Of a stretch of DNA of 64,000 bases, positions 1-12,581 are shown piece by piece (position 1 is the first letter of the stretch; the number at the start of each line of letters is the position of its first letter). Below the pieces are notes generated by a model that searched no databases, was not told the origin of the DNA, and saw nothing but the letters and a program-made list of their open reading frames with translations. A program made the position numbers and the translations under genes. The stretch comes from Caenimonas sedimenti (GTDB lineage Bacteria; Pseudomonadota; Gammaproteobacteria; Burkholderiales; Burkholderiaceae_C). The stretch is from the NCBI RefSeq assembly GCF_007833165.1, contig NZ_VOBQ01000009.1, positions 62,001-126,000 on the forward strand, written 5' to 3'.

Positions 1-108
1 GATCGCCGCCGACAACGTCGGCTGCGTGACGAAGGCTTGGCGAGCGCCGGCGCTGAAGCTTCCCGCCTCGGCGACCGCGATCGCGTAGCGCAGCTGCTTG
101 ATGTCCAT
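1..108 (-). CDS. LysR-family transcriptional regulator, N-terminal fragment
   Basis: The first 36 codons of a minus-strand gene that continues off the left edge. The visible residues begin MDIKQLRYAIAVAEAGSF and continue with a FVTQPTLSAAI-type segment, the usual start of the LysR winged helix-turn-helix, in which the QPTLSAAI stretch begins the recognition helix. The effector domain is not in the window. It is divergent from the thioesterase gene starting at 189, and a short inverted repeat lies between them, a typical arrangement for a LysR regulator that controls its neighbour. The ATG is at 106-108. The family call is firm; the target is inferred. Confidence 0.85.
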   Translation of the reverse strand, partial: MDIKQLRYAIAVAEAGSFSAGARQAFVTQPTLSAAI

Positions 109-111
109 GTG

Positions 112-126
112 CGATAGACGGTATCG
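112..126. promoter_or_regulatory. Inverted repeat between divergent LysR and thioesterase genes
   Basis: The sequence CGATAGACGGTATCG is a perfect 5-5-5 inverted repeat (CGATA/TATCG) just upstream of the LysR start. LysR regulators commonly bind interrupted dyads of this kind in divergent promoters. Binding is inferred from position only. Confidence 0.4.
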
Positions 127-188
127 ATAGCGAGGTAGTTGTGCCATAGGGCTTGTCCGCAGGTGGGGCCGGGCCAAGAATCAAGGCC

Positions 189-632
189 ATGAACGATGAC
201 ATCGCGGCCCGCGCGCTGGTGGAGCGCGTCACTTCCAGCCCCGGCTACACGAGCGCGGTCGGCACCCAGGTGGCCCTGGTCGAGCGCGGCAGCGTTCATC
301 TGCGGCTGGCCCGGCGGCCCGACCTGCTGCAGTTCAACGGCCATTTCCATGGTGGCGTCATCGCGGGGCTGGCGGATCACGCGGCCGGCGCCGCCGTCAC
401 CACGGCCCTGCCTCCGGGTCGCATCGCCGTCACGGTGGACTTGCACGTGAACTACCTCAGTCCGGCCAGCGGCGAGGCCATCGTGGCCAAGGCTCGCGCG
501 GTCCGGATGGGAGCGAGCATCTGCGTGGCCAGCGTCGAGGTCATGACCACCGCGGATGGCCAGGAGCAACTCGCGGCGATCGCGACGGCAACGTTGCGCG
601 CAGTCGACCTCCCTCCGCTCCAGCCTGGGTGA
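189..632 (+). CDS. PaaI-like hotdog-fold thioesterase
   Basis: A 147-residue protein of the PaaI/YdiI acyl-CoA thioesterase type. The hotdog signature is visible: FNGHFHGGVIAGLADHAAG is the HGG-containing catalytic loop and helix, followed by a VDLHVNYLSPA strand. Such enzymes hydrolyse small acyl-CoA thioesters in the cytoplasm; the substrate cannot be read here. An in-frame TTG at 153 would add 12 residues, but the ATG at 189 has an AAGG just upstream and gives the usual family length. It diverges from a LysR gene, so it may be part of that regulator's target unit. Confidence 0.8.
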   Translation: MNDDIAARALVERVTSSPGYTSAVGTQVALVERGSVHLRLARRPDLLQFNGHFHGGVIAGLADHAAGAAVTTALPPGRIAVTVDLHVNYLSPASGEAIVAKARAVRMGASICVASVEVMTTADGQEQLAAIATATLRAVDLPPLQPG

Positions 633-655
633 ACGCCAGCGGCCGCTGATCCAAG

Positions 656-684
656 GCGCGATGTGCATGCGACGCACATCGCGC
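656..684. terminator. Strong hairpin between thioesterase and TonB receptor genes
   Basis: An 11-bp perfect stem (GCGCGATGTGC paired with GCACATCGCGC) with a 7-base loop lies just after the thioesterase stop codon. No T-run follows, so it may be an intrinsic terminator lacking its tail or an mRNA-stabilising hairpin. Confidence 0.4.
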
Positions 685-737
685 AGGTGCTGCGTGCCCG
701 CCGGCTGTTGTGGGCGTCCCACTGAGGACAAAGACCG

Positions 738-2669
738 ATGCGCGGCGCGCGCCGGCTCATGAATAATCGCCCGATGAACCCGATTCCGGTGCCCGCCGCC
801 GCGCGCCGCCGCTCGCTGGCCTGCGGCCTTCTGGCCCTGGCGCCGCTCGCCCTGGCGGCGCAGACGGCGCCCAGCCTCACCGACCTCTCGCTGGAGCAGT
901 TGTCCAGCATCGAGGTCACCTCGGTGGGCAAGCGCGTCCAGCGCCTGGCCGACGTGCCGGGCTCGGTGTACGTCATCAACCAGGAAGACATCCGCCGCTC
1001 CGGCGCGGTGACCCTGCCGGAGGTGTTGCGCCTCGCACCCAACCTGCACGTTGCCCGCGCCGACGCCAACCAGTACGCCATCAGCGCCCGCGGCTTCAAC
1101 AGCGTGCTGGCCAACAAGATGCTGGTCCTGGTCGACGGCCGCACGATGTACTCGCCGCTCTTCTCCGGTGTCTTCTGGGAGTCGCTGGACCTCGTGCTGG
1201 AGGACATCGAGCGCATCGAGGTGCTGAGCGGCGCCGGCGGCACGCTCTACGGCTCCAACGCGGTCAACGGCGTCATCAACATCGTGACGCGCAACGCCGC
1301 CGAGACCACGGGCACGCTGTTGAAGTCCGGCGCTGGCAATCGGGAGAACCTGCTGGCTGGGCGCTGGGGCGGCTCGCCGCACCCCGACGTGCACTGGCGC
1401 TTCTACGCCAAGCGGCTCAACATGGACGAGACGCACAACGCGGCGGGAGCGCCGATCCGCGACAGTTCCCAACGCAACGCCGCCGGCTTCCGCGCCGACC
1501 ACGCCAGGGGCAAGGACCAGTGGACCTTGCAGGGGGACGTCTACCAGGCCGAACTCACGCAGGGTCCCACCGAGCGCCGGATTTCCGGCACCAGCCTGCT
1601 CGGCCGCTGGGCCCGCGACATCGCACCGGGCGAGCGCGCCCAGCTGCAGGCCTACTTCGACCGGGCCAACCGCGACCAGCCCGGGTCCGTGGATGACCGC
1701 CTGGACACCATCGACATCGAATTCCAGCACACCAGCCGGCCGCTGGAGCGGCACGATTTCCTCTGGGGCGCCGGCTACCGGCGGCAGGAGGACAGCCTGC
1801 GCAACCTGGCGCCGGCGCAATTGCAGCTGCTCCCCAACCACCGGCGCATGAATCTCTGGAACGTTTTTGCCCAGGACGAATTCGCGCTCACGCCGGACAT
1901 CCGCTTCACCGCCGGCCTGAAGGCCGAGCACAACAGCTACACCGGGCTGGAGTGGCTGCCCAACGCCCGTGTCGCCTGGCAGGCCACGCCCCAGTCACTG
2001 TTGTGGGCCGCGGTCTCACGCGCGGTGCGCGTCCCGTCCCGCGTGGACCGCGACGCGTTCACGCCGCAGCTGAACCTGGGCGGCCCCAACTTCGATTCGG
2101 AAATCGCGCGCGTGGCCGAAATCGGCTGGCGCTCGCAACCCAGTGCCGCCGTCAGCTACTCGGTGACCCTGTTCCATCACGACTTTGACCGCCTGCGCTC
2201 GGTGGACACGCAGCCCGGCGGGCTGGGCTTCGGCAACAGCTATGAAGGGCAGCTGACCGGGGTGGAGGCCTGGGGCCGGTGGAAGGTGTCCGACACCCTG
2301 CGATTCGACGCCGGCTATGTCCACCAGAAATTGAAGCTCGCAGCCCGTGCCGGGACGGCCCCCTTGCCTGGCGGCCAGAGCCAGCTGGGCAACGACCCGC
2401 GGAACCGTGTCAACCTGGGCCTCTCGTGGGACGTCGCGCCGAAGCTGGAGCTGGACGCGCGGCTGCGCCACGTCGGCTCGCTGCCGCTGCCCGCCGTGCC
2501 TTCGTACACCGCGCTCGACCTGCGCGTGGGCTGGCACGTGCGGCCGGGCCTGGAACTGTCGCTGACCGCGCGCAACGTCGGCGACCGCCGCCATCCGGAA
2601 TGGGGCGCGCCCGGTTCGCGGGCAGAGCTCGAGCGCGCCATCTTCCTGAAGGCCGTGTGGCGCCTCTGA
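738..2669 (+). CDS. TonB-dependent outer membrane receptor
   Basis: A 643-residue outer membrane receptor. A signal peptide precedes the mature start near AQTAPS. The N-terminus then carries the SLEQLSSIEVTSVGK segment seen in one subgroup of TonB-dependent receptors, a plug domain (roughly residues 60-190, with GFNSVLANKMLVLVDGR and YGSNAVNGVINI) and a beta-barrel that ends in the aromatic-rich FLKAVWRL. The family takes up siderophores, cobalamin or other scarce ligands using TonB energy; the ligand is unknown. A GAGGA lies upstream of the ATG at 738; ATGs at 759 and 774 are possible starts. It is followed eight bases later by a YfiR-family gene and then an MFS transporter, so the three are probably one operon. 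Confidence 0.9.
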   Translation: MRGARRLMNNRPMNPIPVPAAARRRSLACGLLALAPLALAAQTAPSLTDLSLEQLSSIEVTSVGKRVQRLADVPGSVYVINQEDIRRSGAVTLPEVLRLAPNLHVARADANQYAISARGFNSVLANKMLVLVDGRTMYSPLFSGVFWESLDLVLEDIERIEVLSGAGGTLYGSNAVNGVINIVTRNAAETTGTLLKSGAGNRENLLAGRWGGSPHPDVHWRFYAKRLNMDETHNAAGAPIRDSSQRNAAGFRADHARGKDQWTLQGDVYQAELTQGPTERRISGTSLLGRWARDIAPGERAQLQAYFDRANRDQPGSVDDRLDTIDIEFQHTSRPLERHDFLWGAGYRRQEDSLRNLAPAQLQLLPNHRRMNLWNVFAQDEFALTPDIRFTAGLKAEHNSYTGLEWLPNARVAWQATPQSLLWAAVSRAVRVPSRVDRDAFTPQLNLGGPNFDSEIARVAEIGWRSQPSAAVSYSVTLFHHDFDRLRSVDTQPGGLGFGNSYEGQLTGVEAWGRWKVSDTLRFDAGYVHQKLKLAARAGTAPLPGGQSQLGNDPRNRVNLGLSWDVAPKLELDARLRHVGSLPLPAVPSYTALDLRVGWHVRPGLELSLTARNVGDRRHPEWGAPGSRAELERAIFLKAVWRL

Positions 2670-2677
2670 GAGCGAGC

Positions 2678-3280
2678 ATGCCGTCCCGCCCGCTCCACGA
2701 TCCTTCACCAGCGCGCCTGCGGCGGCGCCCCGTGCTGGTCGCCGCGCTCGTCGCGGCAGCGGCGCCGCGGCTTGCGGCCCAGGGCGTCCCCGCTGCATCG
2801 CGCGACACCTTGGTCAAGGCGGCCTTCCTGCACAAGTTCGCCAGCTTCGTCGACTGGCCCGATGGCACCTTCGCCAAGGCGGATACGCCGCTGCGCATCG
2901 GCATCCTCGGTGACGAGCTCGTGTGGCGCGACCTGAGCGAGCTGGCGCGCGACCGCGACCGCGACGGCCGGCCCGTTCAGGTGGTGCGGCTGAATCCCGG
3001 CGATCCGCTGACCGGTTTCCACATCCTCTACTTCAAGGCCACCTCGCCGGCGCGCGTGACGGACCTGCTGGCCGCGGTGCCGCACGGCGTGCTCACCGTC
3101 GCCGACTCGGATGGCGCGCACCCGCGCGGCAGCGTGCTCAGCTTCTTCCTGGACGAGGGCCGCGTGCGATTCGGCGTGTCGATGGAAGCCGCCGGGCGCC
3201 AGCGCCTGCGGCTGAATCCGCGCCTGATCGCGGCGGCAAGGCAAGTCGGCTGGAACTACGCGGGCACCGGCGCCGCATGA
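2678..3280 (+). CDS. YfiR-family periplasmic protein (DUF4154)
   Basis: A 200-residue exported protein. After an arginine-rich N-terminus and hydrophobic stretch (RRRPVLVAALVAAAAP), the mature part has the YfiR-family opening LVKAAFLHKFASFVDWP, the central GILGDE strand and the ending SFFLDEGRVRFGVS with RLNPRLIAAA. In Pseudomonas YfiR is a periplasmic repressor of the diguanylate cyclase YfiN, but many family members sit, as here, directly after a TonB receptor and may belong to the uptake system. No YfiN-like gene is nearby. The stop overlaps the MFS start (ATGA), indicating translational coupling. Confidence 0.8.
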   Translation: MPSRPLHDPSPARLRRRPVLVAALVAAAAPRLAAQGVPAASRDTLVKAAFLHKFASFVDWPDGTFAKADTPLRIGILGDELVWRDLSELARDRDRDGRPVQVVRLNPGDPLTGFHILYFKATSPARVTDLLAAVPHGVLTVADSDGAHPRGSVLSFFLDEGRVRFGVSMEAAGRQRLRLNPRLIAAARQVGWNYAGTGAA

Positions 3281-4458
3281 CGGCGACGGCCGGCCACGAC
3301 CGCCGGCTGGTGGGCTGGTTGTCCCTGGCGCAACTGATCACCTGGGGCAGCGTGTTCTACACGTTCGCGCTGCTGCTCGAACCGGTCGAGCGCGAACTGG
3401 GGCTGTCACGTGCGGAATCGTCGCTGGCCTTCAGCCTGGCGCTGCTGGCCGAAGGGCTGCTGGCCTACCCGGTCGGGCGCTGGATCGATCGCGGCCATGA
3501 ACGCGCCGTGATGACGGGTGGCTCGCTGCTGGTCGCGCTCGGCCTCGCCCTGCACAGCCTGGTGCGCAGCCCCGCCGCCTTCTACGCGGTGTGGCTGCTG
3601 CTGGGCGCGGCGCTCGCCGGCACCCTTTATTCGCCGGTGTTCGCGGTGGTGACGCGGCGGTTTCCGCATGATTTCCGCCGCGCGATCATCACGCTCACCT
3701 TCCTCGGCGGTCTCGCCAGCACCGTCTTCATCCCGCTGTCGGCCTGGTGGATCGAGGCCTTCGGCTGGCGCCAGGCGCTGTTGGGCCTGGCGGCGATCCA
3801 CCTGCTGGTCTGTGTCCCGCTCCATGCGGTGTTGCTGCGCGGCGCCCCGAAGCCCGTGCCGGCGACGGCAGGGAGCACGAACACGCCCGGCCAGTTGGTG
3901 CGCAGCGCGCCCTTCCTGCTGATCGGCGTGTTCGTGATCGGGATGATGGGCGTCACCTCGGCCCTGCCGCCGCACATGATCAGCCTGCTGCGCGAAAGCG
4001 GGTTGCCGGCCGCCTGGGTGATCGCCATTCCGGCGAGCATCGGCCTGGTCCAGGTACTGGGCCGGTTGCTGCTGTTTTTCTTCGAGCACCGCTTCGACCT
4101 GCACCTGGCGAACCGGCTGATCCCCTGGCTGATCCCGCTGGGACTGGGCGCGCTGCTCGCGGGCACGACGAACCCCATCGCCGCGCTGGTCTTCGTGGCG
4201 CTGTACGGCCTGGGCAACGGCATGCTCACCATCGTCAAGGGCACGGCCATCGCGCAATACGTGAACCGGGACCACGTCGCATCCCTCAACGGCGCGCTGG
4301 GCTTGCCGACCGCGTTGGCACGCGCGGTCGCGCCCTGGATGCTGGGACTGCTGTGGACGCGCGAAGTGGGTTACCGCTGGGGGCTGGCGGTGTTGCTGGC
4401 CGCCGCCGTGATCTCCGCGCTGGCGCTATGGGGTGCGCAGCGCAAGGCGCTCACCTGA
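3277..4458 (+). CDS. MFS transporter
   Basis: A 393-residue inner membrane protein with about 12 hydrophobic segments in two halves. The loop motif VGRWIDRGHERAVMTGG resembles the conserved MFS loop between helices 2 and 3, and the start (LVGWLSLAQLITWGSVFYTFALL) is typical of the oxalate/formate antiporter-like branch. The substrate is unknown. Its ATG overlaps the stop of the YfiR-family gene, so it is probably co-expressed with the TonB receptor and could move the imported ligand, or export one, across the inner membrane. Its 3' end overlaps the convergent BrkB-family gene by 33 bases. Confidence 0.8.
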   Translation: MTATAGHDRRLVGWLSLAQLITWGSVFYTFALLLEPVERELGLSRAESSLAFSLALLAEGLLAYPVGRWIDRGHERAVMTGGSLLVALGLALHSLVRSPAAFYAVWLLLGAALAGTLYSPVFAVVTRRFPHDFRRAIITLTFLGGLASTVFIPLSAWWIEAFGWRQALLGLAAIHLLVCVPLHAVLLRGAPKPVPATAGSTNTPGQLVRSAPFLLIGVFVIGMMGVTSALPPHMISLLRESGLPAAWVIAIPASIGLVQVLGRLLLFFFEHRFDLHLANRLIPWLIPLGLGALLAGTTNPIAALVFVALYGLGNGMLTIVKGTAIAQYVNRDHVASLNGALGLPTALARAVAPWMLGLLWTREVGYRWGLAVLLAAAVISALALWGAQRKALT

Positions 4459-5355
4459 GTCCGGGCTGCCGGGTGTCGATGGCGCCAGCTGCCCCTCTTC
4501 CACGGCACGCGCGAAGCCGGCGCCCAGCAGCAGCACGGCGCAGGAAAAATAGAGCCACATCAGCAGCACGATGAGCGAACCGGCCGCTCCGTAGGCCGAG
4601 ACGACGGCAGCCGTCGAGAGGTAGATCGACAGCAGTTGCCGGCCCAGGGTGAACAGGATACCCGCCGCGAAGCCGCCGATCAGCAGGTAGCGCATGCGCG
4701 GCTTCGGCCCCGCGCTCATCCGCATGAGCCCGATGAACAGGCCGGTGCACACCGCGAACGCCAGCATCTCGTTCAGCACCCGGAACAGGGTTTCGAGCGG
4801 GAGGCCCTGGCCCAGCCAGCCCGAGAACATGTTCAGCAAGGTGGACACCACCAGCGAGACCAGCAGCAGGAATCCGACCACCAGCACGTAGCCGATGCCC
4901 CGCAGCCGCAGGGTGGCCGTGTGGCGCCACGTCTGCCGGCCGTGGCCCGGCTGCCCCGTGGCCCAGATGCGTGCGAAGGCATCCTGCAATTCGCCGAAGA
5001 CGCCGGTGGCGCCGAACAGCAGCACGATGAAACCGGCGATGCTGGCCATGATGCTTTCGGAGGGGGCGCGGGCGCTGGCCAGGGTGTCGGCGATCACACC
5101 GGTGCCGCGCTCGCCGATGATGGTGCCCAGCTGGCTGAGGATGCCCTTTTCCAGCACCTCGCGGTCCATCCACCATCCAAGCAGCGCGACCACCACCAGC
5201 AGCAAGGGCGCCAGACTCAGGATGCCGTAGAAGGAAACGGCCGCGCTCATGGTCATGCCGCCGGCGTCGCTCCACAGCCGCACAGCGCGCGCCACGGGCC
5301 GGGCGGGCTTGAGCGCCTTGCGCAGGGCCAGGGGAACGCGATCGGACCAGGTCAT
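4426..5355 (-). CDS. YihY/BrkB-family inner membrane protein
   Basis: A 309-residue membrane protein with about six transmembrane segments. The family hallmarks are visible: MTMSAAVSFYGILSLAPLLL in the first membrane helix, a GATGVFGELQDAFARIW stretch, and the YGAAGSLIVLLMWLYFSC segment near the C-terminus. The family was once called ribonuclease BN, but that label is wrong; its function remains unclear. The gene is single, converging on the MFS gene with a 33-base overlap. Confidence 0.85.
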   Translation of the reverse strand: MTWSDRVPLALRKALKPARPVARAVRLWSDAGGMTMSAAVSFYGILSLAPLLLVVVALLGWWMDREVLEKGILSQLGTIIGERGTGVIADTLASARAPSESIMASIAGFIVLLFGATGVFGELQDAFARIWATGQPGHGRQTWRHTATLRLRGIGYVLVVGFLLLVSLVVSTLLNMFSGWLGQGLPLETLFRVLNEMLAFAVCTGLFIGLMRMSAGPKPRMRYLLIGGFAAGILFTLGRQLLSIYLSTAAVVSAYGAAGSLIVLLMWLYFSCAVLLLGAGFARAVEEGQLAPSTPGSPDSGERLALRTP

Positions 5356-5455
5356 ACCGGCAGGCTAGCGGCCGCAGGCTCATCCGCTATCGGCGCACAC
5401 GGGCGCCGTCGGTAGGAGCATGCCGACGACCGGGACGGCGCCGGCAGCCGGCAGG

Positions 5456-5902
5456 CTAGAAGCTCAGGCTGTTGTTGCGCACCCGGACGATGCTGCCGGA
5501 GCGCCAGCGGGGCCGGCCGTCCTGCTCGAAGGTGCGCAGCGTCCCGTCCTTCATCCGGACCTCGGTGACCCAGACCATCCGGCTGTTGGCGTTCTTCTGC
5601 ACCTCGTTGCCGACGTAGCCGCCAGCGACCGCGCCGCCCACGGTGGCGACCGCCCGCCCGCTGCCCTTGCCGATCTGGTTGCCGAGCAAGCCGCCGATGA
5701 CGGCCCCACCGACCATGCCGGCGCCGTTGGCCTCGCCCTTGCGCTTTTCTTCGCGCACGCTTTCGACGGTGCCGCAGCGCTGGCAGGTTTCCAGCGACAG
5801 CGGCTCGGGCTTCTGCTTGTAGCTTCTCTCGGGGCCGTCGTATTGCGCGAGCGCACCGGCGGACAGCGTGGCGGCGAGTACGGCGAAGGCAAGTTTCTGC
5901 AT
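5456..5902 (-). CDS. Glycine-zipper 2TM-domain exported protein
   Basis: A 148-residue protein with a signal peptide (MQKLAFAVLAATLSAGALAQ) followed by two glycine-zipper membrane segments, GMVGGAVIGGLLGNQIGKG and AVATVGGAVAGGYVGNEVQ. A C-terminal domain follows that resembles outer-membrane lipoproteins of the SlyB/PcP type, though no lipobox cysteine is present. A CxxC pair (CQRC) sits after the signal peptide. The second of two near ATGs (5902) is chosen because AGGAG lies six bases upstream of it. It is probably an envelope protein; its precise role is unknown. Confidence 0.8.
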   Translation of the reverse strand: MQKLAFAVLAATLSAGALAQYDGPERSYKQKPEPLSLETCQRCGTVESVREEKRKGEANGAGMVGGAVIGGLLGNQIGKGSGRAVATVGGAVAGGYVGNEVQKNANSRMVWVTEVRMKDGTLRTFEQDGRPRWRSGSIVRVRNNSLSF

Positions 5903-5980
5903 GGTCATCTCCTGCCCGCTATTGGAACGGCTGAGCCTGGGGGAGCGCAAGACACCGCACGGCCAAAGTGCTGCCGGATG

Positions 5981-8701
<2,721 letters not shown>

Positions 8702-8703
8702 CA

Positions 8704-8728
8704 CTCACCTCTTTGATTCAGAAGTGAG
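8704..8728 (-). promoter_or_regulatory. Expression platform of the SAH riboswitch, masking the metH ribosome site
   Basis: On the minus strand the RBS segment AGAGGTGAG can pair with CTCACTTCT just upstream, and the latter overlaps the 3' strand of the riboswitch helix (GCGCTCAC). The two pairings are mutually exclusive in part. This suggests that SAH binding frees the ribosome site and turns translation on. The pairing is seen in the sequence; the switching is inferred. Confidence 0.6.
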
Positions 8729-8790
8729 CGCGGTTGAAAGACATCTCAAGCCTGACGGCGTCGTGGCCGCTGCAGCGCTCCTTGAGGTGG
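8722..8790 (-). ncRNA. S-adenosylhomocysteine (SAH) riboswitch
   Basis: Read on the minus strand, the leader contains the conserved SAH-aptamer blocks in order: AAGGAGCGCTGCAGCGG, then TCAGGCTTGAG, then CAACCGCGCTCAC. CTCAAG (8781-8786) pairs with CTTGAG (8745-8750), replacing the usual CGAG/CTCG pairing by compensatory bases, and GAGCGC (8775-8780) pairs with GCGCTC (8726-8731). SAH riboswitches are known upstream of ahcY, metH and metF in beta- and gammaproteobacteria, where they activate SAH and homocysteine recycling. Position directly before metH fits this role. Confidence 0.88.
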
Positions 8791-8808
8791 CCTGATTTTA
8801 CGTGATGC

Positions 8809-9258
8809 TCAGATCGGCAGATCCGCCTTCTTCAAGGTCCGCAGGACGAAGGAAGACTTGCTGTGGCGGATGCCCTTGATCTTGTAGAGCTGCTCGCGCA
8901 GCAGGCGCTCGTAGTCCCGGGTGTCCTTCACCGCGACGCGCAGCAGGTAGTCGTACTCACCGGAGACCAGGTAGGCCTCGATCACCTCGGGGATGGCCGC
9001 CAGCGTCTCGCCGAACTTCTCCAGCGTGTTGTCCGAGTGGCTGTCCAGCGTCACCTGGACCAGCACCGTGTCGTTGAGCTCCAGCGCCTGGGCGTTGAGG
9101 CGGACCGTGTAGCCCTCGATCACGCCCGCCGTTTCCATCTTCTTGATGCGTTCCCAGCAGGGCGAAGTGCTCAGGCCCACCTGCTGGCCGATCTGTTGAA
9201 GGCTGGCGCGCGCGTCGGTTTGCAGCACCCTCAGGATTTTCCGGTCGATAGCGTCCAT
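8809..9258 (-). CDS. Lrp/AsnC-family transcriptional regulator
   Basis: A 149-residue regulator. The N-terminal helix-turn-helix begins MDAIDRKILRVLQTDARAS, with the recognition segment VGLSTSPCWERIKKME, and the RAM/AsnC ligand-binding domain follows (VSGEYDYLLRVAVKDTRDYERLL). The family senses amino acids and controls amino-acid metabolism. It lies between the two metH genes on the same strand, so a link to methionine metabolism is possible but not shown. No Shine-Dalgarno is visible; a GATAAT hexamer lies eight bases before the ATG inside a 15-bp palindrome, suggesting a leaderless, autoregulated transcript. Confidence 0.9.
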   Translation of the reverse strand: MDAIDRKILRVLQTDARASLQQIGQQVGLSTSPCWERIKKMETAGVIEGYTVRLNAQALELNDTVLVQVTLDSHSDNTLEKFGETLAAIPEVIEAYLVSGEYDYLLRVAVKDTRDYERLLREQLYKIKGIRHSKSSFVLRTLKKADLPI

Positions 9259-9261
9259 GAA

Positions 9262-9276
9262 GGAAGATTATCTTCC
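9262..9276 (-). promoter_or_regulatory. 15-bp palindrome over the -10 of the Lrp-type gene
   Basis: GGAAGATTATCTTCC is a perfect palindrome around a central base, immediately upstream of the regulator's start codon and overlapping a GATAAT -10-like hexamer on the minus strand. Fifteen base pairs is the size of known Lrp operators. Autoregulation is inferred from position. Confidence 0.5.
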
Positions 9277-9576
9277 CTTTTGCCATCATCAGCTCATTTT
9301 GCCGCCAAAGGCCAGGAGTCGCAGAAGATCAGCAAGACTTTCGTCGGCCCAGCCCGCACACTTGCTTCTGTTGGATCCCGGCTTACCGGCCGGGCGCCGC
9401 GACAAGGGGCCAGCGGGTTACCGCCCGCTGGCTCGCCTTGGCCAGACATCCCAAAAGGAGTGGCGAAGAATCCCAGTCTCCGCGCAGCGGCCCGTGGGCC
9501 GAACGGAGCATCGCGCAGGGCGGCCCCTTTTGCGATGAGGATCCGGCTTCGCCGGTCCTCTTCGCACTGATCAGAC
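9277..9576. other. Structured non-coding stretch between the metH N-terminal gene and the Lrp gene
   Basis: About 300 bases without a convincing gene. They contain several strong hairpins: a 9-bp stem GCCAGCGGG/CCCGCTGGC at 9409-9432, a CCCGG/CCGGG stem at about 9378-9395, and a GAGGA-CCGGC stem with a bulged T ending near 9560. Reading frames here lack plausible starts and have no recognisable family. It may be repetitive intergenic sequence or a structured RNA; no match to the cobalamin riboswitch was found. Confidence 0.4.
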
Positions 9577-9607
9577 CACTCGGGAATCGCGCAGCGATTT
9601 CCGAGTG
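9577..9607 (-). terminator. Terminator hairpin after the metH N-terminal gene
   Basis: A 14-bp stem with one wobble pair (CACTCGGGAATCGC with GCGATTTCCGAGTG) and a GCA loop, eight bases downstream of the stop codon of the homocysteine-binding metH gene. It closely resembles in design the hairpin at 63441-63473. Confidence 0.6.
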
Positions 9608-9614
9608 AACAGCC

Positions 9615-10667
9615 TCAGGCGGCCTCTTTGTAGAAGAACTCTTTTTGCACGGAGCGGGCAGCCAGCGGCTGCACCGCCTGGGCGATCGCGCCGATGTGCT
9701 CCGGCGTCGTCCCGCAGCAGCCGCCCACGATGTTCACCAGCCCCTCGGCCGCGAACTCGCGCAGCAGCCGCGAGGTCATCTCCGGCGTCTCGTCGAAGCC
9801 GGTGTCGCTCATCGGGTTGGGCAGGCCGGCGTTCGGGTAGCAGCTGATGAAGGTGTCGGCGGCAACCTTGTGCAGCTCCTGGATGTAGGGCCGCATCAGC
9901 GCCGCGCCGAGGGCGCAATTGAGGCCGACGGCCAGCGGCCGCGCGTGCCGCACGCTGTACCAGAACGCCGTGACGGTCTGGCCGCTGAGGATGCGGCCGG
10001 AGGCATCGGTCACCGTGCCGCTGATGATGAGCGGCAGGCGTTCGCCGGTGTCGGCGAAGAACTCCTCGATGGCGAACAGCGCCGCCTTGGCGTTCAGCGT
10101 GTCGAAGATGGTTTCCACCAGCAGCAGGTCGGAGCCGCCCTCGACGAGCCCCGCGACCTGTTCGTAGTACGCCGCGCGCAGCTGCTCGAAGTCGACGTTG
10201 CGGGCGCCCGGGTCGTTCACGTCGGGGCTGATGCTGGCGGTCTTGGGTGTCGGGCCGAGGGCGCCTGCCACGAAGCGCGGCCGGTCCGGCGTGCTGAACT
10301 TGTCGGCCGCTTCGCGCGCCAGCCGGGCCGAAGCCACGTTCATCTCGCGCGCGACCTCGGGCATGTCGTAGTCGGCCTGCGCGATCGAGGTCGCACCGAA
10401 GGTGTTGGTCTCGATGATGTCGGCGCCCGAGGCCAGGTAGCCTTCGTGGATGTCGCGGATCACGTCCGGGCGCGTCAGCGACAGCAGCTCGTTGTTGCCC
10501 TTGACGTCCTTGTGGTGGTCGCGGAAACGCTCGCCCCGGTACTGCGCTTCGCTCAGCTTGAAGCGCTGGATCATGGTTCCCATCGCCCCGTCGAGGATGG
10601 CGATGCGTTGCGCCAGCAGGGCCGGCAGGGCTTGTCCACGGGTATAGGTCACAGGCTTCATGGTCAT
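9615..10667 (-). CDS. metH: Methionine synthase, homocysteine-binding part (MetH N-terminal gene)
   Basis: A 350-residue homocysteine S-methyltransferase domain protein. It carries the barrel start [14 protein letters not shown] and the zinc ligands of this fold (a Cys in VGLNCALGA and the Cys pair in [14 protein letters not shown]). In most bacteria this is the first module of a single ~1200-residue MetH; here it is a separate gene about 0.9 kb upstream of the rest, with an Lrp-type gene between. ATG codons at 10667 and 10661 are both possible starts. It is divergent from recQ with only 30 bases between the starts, leaving no room for a long riboswitch in front of it. Confidence 0.95.
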   Translation of the reverse strand: MTMKPVTYTRGQALPALLAQRIAILDGAMGTMIQRFKLSEAQYRGERFRDHHKDVKGNNELLSLTRPDVIRDIHEGYLASGADIIETNTFGATSIAQADYDMPEVAREMNVASARLAREAADKFSTPDRPRFVAGALGPTPKTASISPDVNDPGARNVDFEQLRAAYYEQVAGLVEGGSDLLLVETIFDTLNAKAALFAIEEFFADTGERLPLIISGTVTDASGRILSGQTVTAFWYSVRHARPLAVGLNCALGAALMRPYIQELHKVAADTFISCYPNAGLPNPMSDTGFDETPEMTSRLLREFAAEGLVNIVGGCCGTTPEHIGAIAQAVQPLAARSVQKEFFYKEAA

Positions 10668-10697
10668 CCAATTCTAAGAAGAAAGCGTTGGAGCTTC

Positions 10698-12581
<1,884 letters not shown>

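Noticed and set aside
4426..4458. Overlap of convergent genes as a possible frameshift or annotation error
   Set aside because: Both proteins keep family-like C-termini, and similar short convergent overlaps occur at 12542-12581 and 43971-44034, so this appears to be genuine compaction.
9259..9614. Cobalamin riboswitch upstream of or between the metH genes
   Set aside because: The B12-box and other conserved segments could not be identified. The structured region follows the first metH gene and precedes the Lrp gene, and only 30 bases separate metH from recQ upstream.
9645..10697. A 350-codon N-terminal extension of RecQ
   Set aside because: It is antisense to the homocysteine-binding metH gene. 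A GGAG before the ATG at 10698 and normal RecQ length fix the start there.
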